DNA from: Stentor coeruleus
Lineage: Eukaryota > Ciliophora > Heterotrichea > Heterotrichida > Stentoridae
Assembly: GCA_001970955.1 (NCBI GenBank)
Contig: MPUH01000311.1
Location: forward strand, 1-64,000
Direction of reading: 5' to 3'
Length of the DNA stretch: 64,000 bases
Made by a program: the position numbers and the translations under genes. Position 1 is the stretch's first letter, and every line of letters starts with the position of its first letter. Below, piece after piece: positions 36,696-47,712 of this stretch. Under the pieces are notes generated by a model. The model did not search any database and was not told the DNA's origin. It saw nothing but the letters and a program-made list of their open reading frames with translations.

Positions 36696-36944
36696 ATGGA
36701 TTTCAATAGTCACGATCTAAACGACTTCAATGCTAAGTTGAAATCCTACAACAAACTAAAGCGTGTATCAAAACATAAAACCACATCTCTCTCTGCTAAA
36801 AATCCTACACAAAAAGATATACAAGGGTATACAGTTAAAGTGATTACAAAAGGTCCAGCTGTGGAAAATATAAAAGAGCCAAGCAGTAAAGAGTTTTTTA
36901 CAAGCATGATGCTAAGGCATAAAAGAAAATTAAATAAAAAGTAG
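36696..36944 (+). CDS. Small basic protein of unknown function
   Basis: 82 aa, Lys/Ser-rich, no membrane segment or Cys. It begins MDFNSHDLNDFNAKLKSYNK and ends in LRHKRKLNKK. The ATG follows CATTTATA, the upstream sequence is strongly C-rich and the downstream G/T-rich, the same gene-flank pattern as for certain genes in this window. Function unknown. Confidence 0.55.
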   Translation: MDFNSHDLNDFNAKLKSYNKLKRVSKHKTTSLSAKNPTQKDIQGYTVKVITKGPAVENIKEPSSKEFFTSMMLRHKRKLNKK

Positions 36945-37869
36945 TTTAAGCATATATTAAGATAGTATATATATTTTCTTAAACTAAATCAGAATGTTTG
37001 ATAGGAAATATTTTTGATTTCTGTGGAAGAGAGATTATGTTAGGATACTGATTGATAGTTATTAAAAAATATATTGGAATATAAAATGATTTGGTGTTTT
37101 TGGTGGAAATAATGTATTGCAGTTCAGAAATATTTTTGTTTATTTTGATATAGATTATGTTTTTATGATAATTTTTGATTTAACATCTAAATTTTATGAG
37201 ATTTATAGTTTATATAGCTTATATAGTTTTAATATTGAAATAACCATATGAACATCAAAATCTTCTTTAAATATGCACTTAATCATAATGTTATCATACC
37301 AAATCATCGATTTATTTATTTGGTTAACTTTTTCATCATCCTTCAAAACTTTCTTAGTACCTATACCAAAATCCTCAATTTAATTATTATCATTAATCAA
37401 TTCTTATCATGACCCAAGCTTTTACCAACTCAACATCTCAGTATTTTTCTATTCTACTCAGAAATCTTAACTGCTGATTAAAACTAAAAAGTTTAATTTA
37501 TAAACCTCATCTTCTTTAACAACTATACCTCCAACAGCATAAAACCCTAAATCTAATAATAAAATTAAATCCACCTTTTAATCCTTAGCTAAACTTAACT
37601 TTTCTAAAAATAACCTCTCACAAATCCTTATAAATCCTCAAAAATCCTAACAAAAATTATCTTTCCATCCCAAAAAATCCATCTCCATCTTATTCTTTAT
37701 CAAAACCCAATCTTTTTCAAACCCACTATATACCTTCCTCACAATTCCCCTAATAATTTTCTCTTATCAATAATAAAAAAAACTCATCATTTCCAACCTC
37801 TCCTATTAACCAAACTACTTCATCATCATCATCCTAACAAACTATATTTTCTTACGTTATTTAAAAAAG
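36945..37869. other. Intergenic region
   Basis: No gene seen in about 900 bases. G/T-rich to about 37200, then C-rich, with the last 300 bases almost free of G (5' flank of the DYRK gene). Confidence 0.5.
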
Positions 37870-39537
37870 ATGAAAAACTCGCATAAAGCTTTAAACGAAA
37901 TCGACCTGGACTCACAACTTGAAGAAACCCAGAAGCTCAAACAGTGTATCCTTGATTTCTCAACAAGACTACAAAAAGCTCAAGAAAAACTCTTAGATGA
38001 AGATGCATCCAAGAACATCAAAGTCAATATGATGATGGCCACACAAAAAATCCAATTCAGTCATGGAAGAAGACACAACTCTCAAGGTCCATCAATGACT
38101 GCATATCATTCTAGAGGGTCTTCAAAGCCTGAATTATTTGCTGAAACATTAGACAGACCCGTGCCTGTACTTCAAGAAATCCCATCAAATCTTATGTCGA
38201 ATACAATGAGTAATCCGTTAGCACCTCGACATAGCCGTAAGTCTACAGAAGCAGTTGAAGACCCTCAAAAACGCTTTGATTCACTAAATTTGCCTATAAC
38301 CCCATCTCTAGCATATCGATACTTTAAATATTTATTGAGTCCTTTTGAACAAAGTGAAATCCTAGAATACAATGAAATCTTTTATCTTGGCCTTTCAGCT
38401 GAGAAAATCAAAAACTATACTGTTAGTATGAATTATGGATATGATGATGATCGTGGAGACTATAAAATTGTTATTGGTGATCATATTGCTTATAGATATG
38501 AAATATTAACTATATTAGGAAAAGGATCTTTTGGTGAAGTGATTAAAGTTATTGACCATAAAACTAAAGAAAACATGGCTTTGAAAATTATTAGAAACAA
38601 AACAAGATTCCATCAACAAGCTGAAGTTGAAGTCAAAATACTTAAAAGTTTATTAGAAAATGATAAAAGTGAAAAATATAATGTTGTTCATATTAAAGAT
38701 ATGATAAAATTCAGAAACCACACTTGTATTGTTTTTGAAATGCTTGGGCAGAGTTTGTATGATGTGTTGAAAAGTGGGGGTTTTAAAGGGATTTCTTTGA
38801 GGTATATTAAAAGATATACATATCAAGTCTTTCATGCTTTGTATTTGCTTGGAAAATTGAAACTTATTCATTGTGATTTGAAACCTGAGAATGTCCTTTT
38901 GCATAAGTCTTCAAAGTCTTCGGTTAAGGTTATTGATTTTGGGTCTTCTTGTTATAATAATCAACAAGTATATACTTATATACAAAGTAGGTTTTATAGG
39001 GCACCAGAGATTGTTTTGGGGATGGAGTATAATGAAGCTATTGATGTTTGGTCTTTAGGGTGTATTATGGTTGAATTGTATATTGGCAAGCCGATTTTCC
39101 CTGGAGATAATGAAACGGATTTGTTTTGTTGTATTATGGAAGTTCTTGGAGTACCTTCGATGGAATATGTGAATAAAAGTCCAAGAAAAGCTATGTATTT
39201 CAATTCCCGCAACGAACCAAGGATTGTCCCTAACAGCAAAGGTAAAAAACGCCAACCAGCAACTAAAACCTTAGTTGAAATCCTCAATGGGGCCGATATA
39301 GAATTCATTGACCTTGTTGAAAAATGTTTACAATGGGAACCATACAAAAGAATCACCCCAAGAGCAGCTCTCGAACATACATGGTTTAATCGTAACCCTC
39401 GAAATTCAAATCCAACAACCACTAATAAATGCCATAGATACCATCTTAGCGATACACAATTCAATCATAGCAGCTATAATCGTATATTTAAGTCTCCTCA
39501 AACAATGAAATATCCAGAAAAAGCTTTTGAACTTTAA
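37870..39537 (+). CDS. DYRK-family dual-specificity protein kinase (class II, DYRK2/4-like)
   Basis: 555 aa. DYRKs autophosphorylate a Tyr in the activation loop and then act on Ser/Thr, controlling cell-cycle and polarity proteins. Residues about 160-200 contain the DYRK-homology box (EILEYNEIFYLGL) and the NAPA-like stretch YGYDDDRGDY. Kinase domain about 209-500: glycine loop LGKGSFGEV, MALKIIRN, catalytic loop HCDLKPEN (the Cys is typical of DYRK), DFGSSC, and the activation loop VYTYIQSRFYRAPE with the YxY pair Y368 and Y370. GxPxFPGDNETDL follows as in CMGC kinases. The N-terminal 160 residues are Ser-rich and regulatory. All catalytic residues are present. Confidence 0.94.
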   Translation: MKNSHKALNEIDLDSQLEETQKLKQCILDFSTRLQKAQEKLLDEDASKNIKVNMMMATQKIQFSHGRRHNSQGPSMTAYHSRGSSKPELFAETLDRPVPVLQEIPSNLMSNTMSNPLAPRHSRKSTEAVEDPQKRFDSLNLPITPSLAYRYFKYLLSPFEQSEILEYNEIFYLGLSAEKIKNYTVSMNYGYDDDRGDYKIVIGDHIAYRYEILTILGKGSFGEVIKVIDHKTKENMALKIIRNKTRFHQQAEVEVKILKSLLENDKSEKYNVVHIKDMIKFRNHTCIVFEMLGQSLYDVLKSGGFKGISLRYIKRYTYQVFHALYLLGKLKLIHCDLKPENVLLHKSSKSSVKVIDFGSSCYNNQQVYTYIQSRFYRAPEIVLGMEYNEAIDVWSLGCIMVELYIGKPIFPGDNETDLFCCIMEVLGVPSMEYVNKSPRKAMYFNSRNEPRIVPNSKGKKRQPATKTLVEILNGADIEFIDLVEKCLQWEPYKRITPRAALEHTWFNRNPRNSNPTTTNKCHRYHLSDTQFNHSSYNRIFKSPQTMKYPEKAFEL

Positions 39538-39778
39538 GTAAGAACTGATACTTTTTTGTTGAATTGTTGTGTAAATTTATTTAATGTGTTAATACTTAAA
39601 GATATTTTTAAACTTTTAGTATATTAGAAAATATATAAAAATGAAGATATAAGTATCCATATTATATTAATGATTATAATTCTATAGACAAAAAACTACT
39701 ATAAAAAAAAATATCAGTAAAAAAAAAGATAATAAACCATATTTGCTTATAAATAAACCATAATCTTTTAATATAATT

Positions 39779-40894
39779 ATGGGAACTTCAACTAGTTCAA
39801 TAGGTAACATTTATGTTGAATTAGCTAAACAATCATTTATTGTAGGAGAAAATATACAAGGTAAAGTCCATGTATCAATCCAAAACGATATGCCTCCTGG
39901 TTTTTTAGATTTTCAGTTTAGTGGTAAAGAAAGACTACTTTGGGCTGAAGAAGGACTTAGTCAAGCTTCATTAAGCTATACAACAAATAAAAAAAGATCA
40001 ATTTGTAAAGTTAGATATGAACTTTTTACTTGGGATAAAGTTTTGGAATGCGGAGATTATACAATACCTTTTACTTTTAATGTTCCAGATTCAATTCCTG
40101 GGAGCTTTTTTTTTGAAGCGGATACTACGAAATTTGTCATTTATTATTCTATTTGTGTTAAGCTTGTAAGTGATCAATATAAACTGAGGTCAAAAAATAA
40201 AGTTATTATATTTGCGAAAAAGTTGAATATAGAACGGAATGTTGTTGTAGAAAAAGATGTTGGGTTTTCTGGTTGTTTTTGCAAAAAAAAAGGTTTTGTA
40301 AAGCTTAAATCGGTTATGTCTCAAGATACTTATCGGCCTACTGAAGTCTTAGAATGTTCACTGGATATAGACAATTCAAAAGGTAAGACTAGTATTAAAA
40401 AAATTATATCAAGTATTTTGTATGTTATAAGAATAAATATTCCAGGACATGCGGGAATTTATCATCAAGAATGCATCTATGAACAAGAACAATCAGTTAA
40501 TGTTGGGCCAGGAGGGCTTATTGCCGGACCATATGCGGCTAAAATCCAAATTGATATTTCGAAAATCAAGCAATATTTGCTAAGAATAAATTCGCTTGAT
40601 ACTGAGATTACTCAAAGCTCTTATTTTTTAGATTTAAAACTAGTCTCAGAAGGACTTTTTACTTGTGGAGGAGAGTCTCCTAGAATTTCGATGTTGATTT
40701 ATTTATATCCAGATGGAGATGTTCCTATAAAAGCTATTGAACCTCCGAAAAACTGGAAACCAAAAGTTTTAAGCCCTATAAAAATAGATTACAGTTCTTG
40801 CTTTGAAGTGCCTTCAAAACTAGATCAAGAGACTGAGCAACTAAATATCACTACTCAACAAAATGATCTTGCTGTTAAGTCTATTGATCATTAA
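39779..40894 (+). CDS. Arrestin-domain protein (ARRDC/alpha-arrestin-like)
   Basis: 371 aa. Two arrestin beta-sandwich halves: N-domain at about 8-165 (IYVELAKQSFIVGENIQGKV, then DYTIPFTFNVPDSIPGSFFF, with the family's P-F-x-F-x-[LV]-P signature) and C-domain at about 170-330 (CKKKGFVKLKSVMSQDTYRP, TEVLECSLDIDNSKGKTSI). The start MGTSTSS fits N-myristoylation, so it is probably on membranes. Alpha-arrestins link membrane proteins to ubiquitin ligases and trafficking; no PPxY motif is seen in the tail, so a ligase link is not supported. It could also be VPS26-like, but the N-domain signature favours arrestin. Confidence 0.82.
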   Translation: MGTSTSSIGNIYVELAKQSFIVGENIQGKVHVSIQNDMPPGFLDFQFSGKERLLWAEEGLSQASLSYTTNKKRSICKVRYELFTWDKVLECGDYTIPFTFNVPDSIPGSFFFEADTTKFVIYYSICVKLVSDQYKLRSKNKVIIFAKKLNIERNVVVEKDVGFSGCFCKKKGFVKLKSVMSQDTYRPTEVLECSLDIDNSKGKTSIKKIISSILYVIRINIPGHAGIYHQECIYEQEQSVNVGPGGLIAGPYAAKIQIDISKIKQYLLRINSLDTEITQSSYFLDLKLVSEGLFTCGGESPRISMLIYLYPDGDVPIKAIEPPKNWKPKVLSPIKIDYSSCFEVPSKLDQETEQLNITTQQNDLAVKSIDH

Positions 40895-40990
40895 ATATTA
40901 TTCTATTTATAGTTAGTCACTTATAACCTTTTACCTCCCTCTTAAGCATATTTATAAACTTATCTAAAAAAAGTTCATTATCCTTTACAA

Positions 40991-42325
40991 TCAAGGCGAA
41001 TGATACCTTACCCAGCAACTTGAGTACATTTGTTTCCCTGGGAATTTAGTTGTAATAGGTGAAAATGTGCATTGTTTCATTTCCCTCATAGACAAATCAT
41101 TTTGAACAACTTCAAGTTTTTTCTTCCTCTCAGTCCAAAGCCTCTCCGATCTTTCCACAACACTTTCCTGTAGTTTATTATCAAAATGATTAATCACTGG
41201 TTTAAACGTAAATTCCGATTGACTCATAACCCTTTTACACCCTGTACTAATAAGTATACTTTTTTCTCCAACAGATAAACTTGAATACAAATTTTCAAGA
41301 GCTTGATAAAAATCGTTAAACCCAATCCCATCAGCTAATTCAGCTATTTCTTCTAATAAAGGTGATAATATTCTTAGTACAGTTTTTGGTACCTTATCCA
41401 AGTCAATATCATTAGCATTTAATACTTCATTATTAGGACTCAGCATATCAAAAATTTCTCGAAATCGTCTTTTTTTCGCATTTGTTAACATGTCTTGAGA
41501 CTTTGCATTACTAAGACTTTTTTCATTATTCCCAGGAACTTTGAGGATTTTTCTCCATTCTGTTTTGATAAACCCATAGTTGATTTTAGGTTTCTCAGAG
41601 TTTTTTAAGGGTTTTGGACCACGGCCGATTTTAGGTTGAAAAAGTTTTTCGTTATCCATTTCAGAGAGTTTTCTAATGATGTTCATATGTTCTTCGTATT
41701 TTTTGCTATAAGCGTTAAGACGTTCTGCAGTTTTTAATGCATCTGTAAGAGGGATTTTTTTCTTAGTTTCTTGTTTGGTATTCATGTGACATTTGCAGGT
41801 TTTTTGCGAGTTTCTGATTAGATTTTACTGTTTGATTATGTGTTTACGATTTGCTGCAAGTTTTTGAGATCTGAGTAAGGGTTACTTTTCACTGATATGT
41901 GGCTGGAAGGAATAGGTTTCTTTAGCTTGTGATGCCATAAAAGATAAGAGTTTGTAACGTTGGCATTTTGATGAGGTCGACTCAAGTAGTTTTACTGCTG
42001 AGTTCAAATGCTTGGAACAGATTTTATGCTTCGAGGGATCGGAAGCTCGGGGTTTGGATGCTTCGGATTGCTTTGCGGTTGATAGATTTTCTGTAGGCTG
42101 TTTTGTGTTTGGGGATTGAACTTCTTGGTCTAGTTTGCTTGCGAGATCATCAATGCATGCATTTACCCCTTCAATTAACTTAAAAAGTTCTTTTTCATTA
42201 AGGTTGTGTTTTTCAGCAAATTCTTTACACAAAACATCTGGTTGATCATATCCATGAACTTTAAGTTCTTCAGTCGAATTGTCAAGTTGAACTGCTATTT
42301 TAAAGAGCACATTTTCATCAGTCAT
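40991..42325 (-). CDS. F-x-P-x-I motif protein, probably cytoskeletal (three exons)
   Basis: 434 aa from exons 42325-41886, 41870-41829 and 41813-40991, joined through two 15-nt introns; the 42-nt middle exon gives the run SQKLAANRKHIIKQ. Four copies of an F-x-P-x-I type motif are seen: YSFQPHISEKSQKLA, KLFQPKIGRGPK, FTFKPVINH and CTFSPITTK, each near basic or helical stretches. This motif set is common in ciliate and other protist proteins linked to cilia and basal bodies. A helical region at about residues 230-320 (RRFREIFDMLSPNNEVL, GFNDFYQALENLY) resembles degenerate EF-hands. Another gene here (56333-57232) has the motif as CTFKPVIST. Function otherwise unknown. Confidence 0.78.
41814..41828 (-). 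other. 15-nt spliceosomal intron 2 of F-x-P-x-I gene
   Basis: GTAAAATCTAATCAG on the - strand, phase 2, A at position 10. Unspliced it gives CAG TAA; spliced it yields IIKQNSQK and leads in frame to the Met formerly taken as a start at 41785. Confidence 0.9.
41871..41885 (-). other. 15-nt spliceosomal intron 1 of F-x-P-x-I gene
   Basis: GTAACCCTTACTCAG on the - strand, phase 2, A at position 10. Unspliced it gives AAG TAA; spliced it yields HISEKSQKLAANR, completing the motif. Confidence 0.9.
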
Positions 42326-42442
42326 GTTTATTAATTTAAATTTAGAACATTGATTAAATTTATAAATTTAAACAAAAAAGTATTAAGTTATGGCTTAGTA
42401 AAAAATATATATTTATTAAATCAAATTGTAATAATTATCATA

Positions 42443-44299
42443 ATGAGCTATGATGAAGATGATGAAGGTTATGTTATAAGGGCCGAAAGAGAAGCTAAGC
42501 AAAATTATTTAAGAGAAGAAATCATTGAATGCAACTATGATCCTGAATTATTTATGTGGCATATTGAAAGTATTCGTGAAGCTAATATTGATTCATGGTC
42601 ATTTGAAGACCTTCAAGAAGTAGTTTTAGGGTTTAAAATGCAATACAGACGTGGAGAGAACTTACAAGAAATCCTACAAAAGTTAGGTAACAAAAGTGAC
42701 CGTGCTGATACTTATGAAGAAAATCTAACAAGTGAATCTGAAAAAAACCCTGATATAGACCCTGAACCTTATCCACTTCCTTCAGAAAATCCTCTTGAGA
42801 AATCTGAAATCGTCATCCCAGCTGAAAAACCTTTAAAGCCTACTCCTCCGATACATATACAAGACTTATCTGAAGAAATCCAAGACAAAAACTCTTCAGC
42901 TGATGAAAAAAGCTCAAATTACAACGGCCACGATCGAACTTTATCAGAATATCAAGAATGTTTATCATCAAAATCTCAAGAACCTGACAATGGCATAGTT
43001 AGATGTATATCCCCATTACCTGTACATAAAGCTTTAAGTTCAGAAGGGATAATGACGATTGTTGCTAACTCAATGGAAGAAACCCCTGAAAAAAACTCTT
43101 CTTTTAAAGATGACCAAAAAATCCCATCAGAAATCGTCGAACTTTCTTTAGGCGTAACACCAAGAGGGACTTTAGCTCAAGGTGAAAAACCTCAGGATAT
43201 AGAAAAACTATATGAAAAAAATGAGTTTTTTATATATCAATGTGCTGAATTACAAGAAAATGAGTTAACTTTATTGACTGAATTGAAAGTTGTTATAAGT
43301 GAACCAAAGATCGTAGATGGAGGATTTTTTAAAAAGAAATTTATGAGTTATGAGATTTGGACTCCGTTAATGAATTGGGTTGTACAAAGAAGGTATAATG
43401 ATTTTTTATGGGTAAGGAATATGCTTTTGATAACTTGTCCTGGAAGTTATATCCCTCCATTACCTCCTAGGAAAATTGTGGGAAACTTTTCAGTTAAGTT
43501 TATAAGGAAAAGGCATAAGTTTTTGGAGGATTTTTTGAAAGGGGTTTTGAGAGACCCGTATTTGAGAAGCTCGAATGATTTGGTTGTTTTTTTAAAAGAA
43601 GGTAATGATAATGAGTTTGAGATATACAAAACCTCACGTTTAAAAACCAAAAAAATCCAAGCTTTTGATGAAGTTCAGACCTTTGAAGGCGATACAATAT
43701 GCAATTTTTCTGAAGACAATGAGATTTTCTCCTTGCTTGATGACTACTTTAATGTCTCTTCACAACTTGAAGAAGAGTTCAAAAACACAACGAAATCCCT
43801 TATAAAATCTACAGAAAAACTCAGTCAGACTATTTCTGAGTTCTCAAATCTTGTTGATGAACTAAGAACAGTAGAAGAACAACTGCCAAACAACTACAAA
43901 AATGAAGAACTTTTCGAAAAATTCCAAAATTCTTTAATAAAATGGTCTGCTCACGAAGAAATCAATGCTCGGAACCTTGAAGTCGACTTCAAACTACACT
44001 TTTTATATAAAATCAAAGAAAAAGCAGAAATGAGAGAACTGCTTAAACAGAGAGAAACATATTTTGAAAGGTATAAAAAGGTTAAAGGGAAAAAAAAACA
44101 TGAAGAAATTGCTGAGGATAGGAAGAAACTCTTTGGACATTTTAATTATAAGATAAAAAATGAAGTGGAAAGGGTTATTGGGGATCAGATACTTGTGGAT
44201 AAGATACATTTTATGAATTTGGCAATGAATGAAATACATAAATCGGAAAGCATTCAGGCGTTGTGGGAATCTACAAGTCAAGAGTTTTATTACAGTTAA
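42443..44299 (+). CDS. PX-domain sorting nexin with BAR-like C-terminus
   Basis: 618 aa from the ATG at 42443, which follows ATTATCATA; an upstream open stretch has no ATG. The N-terminal 60 residues are conserved-looking (SYDEDDEGYVIRAEREAKQN), then a long Pro/Glu/Ser linker. The PX domain lies at about 272-392: VVQRRYNDFLWVRNML, CPGSYIPPLPPRK and IRKRHKFLEDFLKGV, with the RRY, PPLPPK-type and R-x-x-L elements that bind phosphatidylinositol 3-phosphate. Residues about 425-610 are long charged helices like the BAR domain of SNX1/2/7/30 proteins. It likely works in endosomal sorting and tubulation. The 117-base divergent spacer upstream is shared with the preceding - strand gene. Confidence 0.88.
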   Translation: MSYDEDDEGYVIRAEREAKQNYLREEIIECNYDPELFMWHIESIREANIDSWSFEDLQEVVLGFKMQYRRGENLQEILQKLGNKSDRADTYEENLTSESEKNPDIDPEPYPLPSENPLEKSEIVIPAEKPLKPTPPIHIQDLSEEIQDKNSSADEKSSNYNGHDRTLSEYQECLSSKSQEPDNGIVRCISPLPVHKALSSEGIMTIVANSMEETPEKNSSFKDDQKIPSEIVELSLGVTPRGTLAQGEKPQDIEKLYEKNEFFIYQCAELQENELTLLTELKVVISEPKIVDGGFFKKKFMSYEIWTPLMNWVVQRRYNDFLWVRNMLLITCPGSYIPPLPPRKIVGNFSVKFIRKRHKFLEDFLKGVLRDPYLRSSNDLVVFLKEGNDNEFEIYKTSRLKTKKIQAFDEVQTFEGDTICNFSEDNEIFSLLDDYFNVSSQLEEEFKNTTKSLIKSTEKLSQTISEFSNLVDELRTVEEQLPNNYKNEELFEKFQNSLIKWSAHEEINARNLEVDFKLHFLYKIKEKAEMRELLKQRETYFERYKKVKGKKKHEEIAEDRKKLFGHFNYKIKNEVERVIGDQILVDKIHFMNLAMNEIHKSESIQALWESTSQEFYYS

Positions 44300-44484
44300 T
44301 TATAATAGCTTTTAAAGAATATGCTTTAAGATTTTATGTTTTTTTTTTATATTGTATTAGAAGTTTATAATTGAAGAATGTGATTCTTATGATGTGAGAT
44401 GTGATTTAGGGAATAAATACATTTTTATAAGGATTACTAGTCAATATAACTACCAAATTTCTATAAACCTTAAACCTAGTCTAA

Positions 44485-46980
44485 TTATGCCTTTTGTTTT
44501 ATGTCAGCAAAGTATTTCAATGCCTCTTCATTGTTGCTCTCAATCTTAAATCCGCTGTTGAATTTTTCCAAACATTCCAATAATATTTCTGGGATGCACC
44601 CTTCAACAGGAGCTTTATTTAATTTTTCTAAATGTCCTTCAATAAAAGATTCTATTTCTGGTACTTTATAATAAATATTGCTTGAGTATATAATTATAAG
44701 TTTGTATATTTCTTCTCGATAAGTCTGGTTATCAGTTTCAATATACTCATCAACCATTACTCTAAAAAAATTATCATTCGGGTATACCTCATGTCTACTA
44801 TAAAGAGCTCCAAATACATATTTATCATATTCAAATTCTGTATCTTCCTTATCATACTTCAAACAAAGTCTAAAAGCTCTTTTAATCAACTCATAACTAT
44901 TAGAGCTTATAAGCACTGAATTACAAAAAATATAAGAAGTTTCTGCTAAAGTTTTAGCTTCATCCAAATAATCCAAAACAATCAAGCATTTATAATAAAT
45001 ATCAACTTCTTTAGGATCATCTCTAACCCTTTCCAATATATCCTTTGCCACTTTTTCTGATTTGCAGTCATTTAAAAGGATTTTACAATATTTTTTTTTT
45101 AATGACTCAAAATCTAAATCAGAACTTTCCCCATCATATCCATATTTATCCCATAATGGCATAAGAAAATCTTCAAGCATTTTCCTAATATACTCACCTA
45201 TTAACTGATCTCCTAAATTACCTTGAATAAAACTCACAATTGTATTAACAATTGTATATTCATATTCAGGGACAAGTGCCATAATGATTTTATGAAGGGT
45301 TGGGAAATCTAAAAGTCCATTTGTATAGTGGGCAAATGTATCTTGAATAAACCCATATCTATCTTCAACTGATAAGTTTTTAATATCCTTAAGTAAATCA
45401 GTATTATCTTCATATAAAACCCTATAAAAGCATCGAGATTGATAATTAATTTTAATCCAAATCGCATCAGCTTCAATAACCCCTTCCTCAGAATCCAAAA
45501 GATAAAACCCAATCTGCCCTTTATCCGTCACATACTTTATAGGAATCATCCACAAACCTGTAGCTTCATTATCATAAGCTTTTTGTGTCACTTTAAACAG
45601 TCCATCTTGTATTTTAGCCACAGTTACTAAAGGAAACCCAGCTTGTTGAGTCCAAGTCGTCATAATTTCTATAACATCAACTTTTGTAAACTCACTCATT
45701 GTGCTAAAAAAATCCTGACTTGTCACATTTTTCCATTTATACTTATCCAAATACACCCGAATTGCATTGTCAAAATTTTCCTCTCCCATTAATTCTTCAA
45801 GCATTCTAAGTACCGATGCTCCTTTCAAATAACTTATACTATCAAAATACTTACTAATCTGCTCAGGATCTAAACATAAAATCTCAACAGGATGAGATCG
45901 GCTTACAGGGAAATCAATATTCAAAGCTGTATATGTAACTTCAGTTATAAACTTAAGCCAAGTTCGATATTGTGTTCTGATTTTATCTAAACATTTGAAT
46001 TCCATAAACCTAGCAAAGCCTTCATTAAGCCATAAATCATTCCACCAAGCCATAGTTACTAAATTCCCAAACCACATATGTGATATTTCATGACATAATG
46101 TTCTACAGTCTCTAAAGAATTTCTGAAAAGTCTCCCCAGGAAGTTTTTCTATACATGTACAATGAAAAGTTATACAACCCCAATTTTCCATTGCTCGGAC
46201 TGACATGTCTATTTATAAAATACTGAATACTGAAATAAGATCTATTTTGGGTAATGGGTATGGGATAGAAAATAAGGTATTATAATAAGCTAATGTATCT
46301 TTAGCTAAGATTAAGAAATCTTCAGAAAAAGATGGGTTTCTAGCATATAAACGTATTTCTGTATTTTCTAATAATGTCGATATTGAAGAATGTTTGCATA
46401 TTGTCCAATGAAGAAGGTAGCAGCTCATAAGTGGGCTTTCTTGAAATGTTGTTGTTTTTGTGTTGGATTCAGAACTTATGCTTTGACCTGGCATGTTTGA
46501 TATGACAGTATATTCACTGTCTGTTGTTATTTGTAGTGAAAATTTACTTTTGAGTCCTGGTTCGTCAAAACATGGGATAGCTTTTCTTGCGTAAGTCGGT
46601 TCAAAATGCGTGATCAGCATAGTTTCAGACTCTTGGAAACTAGCGTAAAAACCTTTGGTATCTGAGGCAATTTTCCCTTGGAAGCTTATGTTTAATGTGA
46701 AATCACCTTGGATTACTTGATTTAAAGCAATTTCAATTATATCATATGGATGGGATGTATATAAAAGTTCTTCTCCTGTTGATTTGTTTGATAGTTTCGT
46801 TATTTTTACTGGGAGGCTTACGTGGAGTTTTATTATTGAACTTGGCTCTGAGAAGATTAGAACAATGGACTCTTCACCAGTATAGGTTAATGATGAGATA
46901 TCGCTGAGGAAAAATTACACTACTAGAGAGATGTTGTATGATTGAGGACAACAGTATGGTAAGAGCCGGATATTATCCAT
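44485..46980 (-). CDS. M1-family zinc aminopeptidase, puromycin-sensitive type (three exons)
   Basis: 821 aa from exons 46980-46919, 46903-46224 and 46208-44485, joined by two 15-nt introns. The gluzincin cuts single residues from peptide N-termini. Start MDNIRLLPYCCPQSYNISL and the N-domain (FSEPSSIIKLHVSLPVKIT, YARKAIPCFDEPGLKSKF) match the family. The exopeptidase signature reads RAMEN at 252-256 in place of GAMEN. Zinc site HEISH: H287, E288, H291, then NEGFA with E310. The remaining ERAP1-like helical C-domain is complete. No signal peptide or membrane segment, so cytosolic. The G to R change at GxMEN may alter substrate N-terminus binding. The splice joints restore a full-length protein that no single frame gives. 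Confidence 0.93.
46209..46223 (-). other. 15-nt spliceosomal intron 2 of aminopeptidase gene
   Basis: GTATTTTATAAATAG on the - strand, phase 1, A at position 10. Splicing joins DLISVF to NMSVRAMENWG, the conserved segment ahead of the active site. Confidence 0.95.
46904..46918 (-). other. 15-nt spliceosomal intron 1 of aminopeptidase gene
   Basis: GTAATTTTTCCTCAG on the - strand, phase 2; the only one here without A at position 10. Splicing joins YNISLVV to DISSLTYTGEE, completing the first beta strands of the N-domain. Confidence 0.93.
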
Positions 46981-47241
46981 TTATAGATTGCCAAAGGTTT
47001 ATGATGATATTAAATGTTAGGATGAAGGAAAAAATAAAGATGAAGAATGAGGATATTGGGTTAAATTTAGAGATTTAAATTATGGAGGAATGATAGGTTG
47101 GGTTTTTTTTATAGGTTAAGAGGTGTGGATTTTTTAGATGTGACTATTGTTGATTTTTTTTTATTGGGCTTTGTTGTAGTTTATGGTTTTGGATGGGTTT
47201 AAAGTTTTTCTTGCAGATTGTGAGTGATTTTTTTGAGGTGT

Positions 47242-47410
47242 TAATAAAACTATTTAGCAAATTTAAGAAAATTTCAAAGCTATTATTCATCCCTAGCATC
47301 AACTCTTCCCATGATTATATTTTCTAAAACTAATAAAACTATTTAGCAAATTTAAGAAAATTTCAAAGCTATTATTCATCCCTAGCATCAACTCTTCCCA
47401 TGATTATATT
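47242..47410. repeat. 80-bp direct duplication, 89-bp period
   Basis: 47242-47321 and 47331-47410 are the same sequence (TAATAAAACTATTTAGC ... CATGATTATATT), separated by TTCTAAAAC. No difference was seen between copies. Confidence 0.9.
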
Positions 47411-47510
47411 AAAAACTCTCAAACTTAATACAAAAATATGATATTAACTAANCTTCCCATGATTATATTAAAAACTCTCAAACTTAATACAAAAATATGA
47501 TATTAACTAA
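47394..47510. repeat. 58-bp duplication around an ambiguous base
   Basis: 47394-47451 and 47453-47510 are identical (CTTCCCATGATTATATT ... TATTAACTAA), with a single N between them. Two identical copies flanking an N is typical of an unmerged contig overlap. Confidence 0.9.
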
Positions 47511-47712
47511 GTTTTCATACAAAATTTCCTTATTCTAATCTACATCTTTCAAACTAAACTTTTATCCTTATTCCGTAAATTATCACTTTTCATCTGACTC
47601 ACACGTTCTTTTATATTAAATTCACTATAAGACCATATATAAAAATCATCCTAATCAAATTTCCCAAAGTCATTCTATTTTCCTTAGCCTTACTCATAAC
47701 AATATATCGAAT

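Larger units (their letters stand above)
46981..47712. other. Divergent intergenic region with duplications and an unresolved base
   Basis: No gene seen. G-rich on + to about 47240 (5' flank of the aminopeptidase), then C-rich to the next + gene. It holds an 80-bp duplication, a 58-bp duplication and a single N at 47452. Confidence 0.5.
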
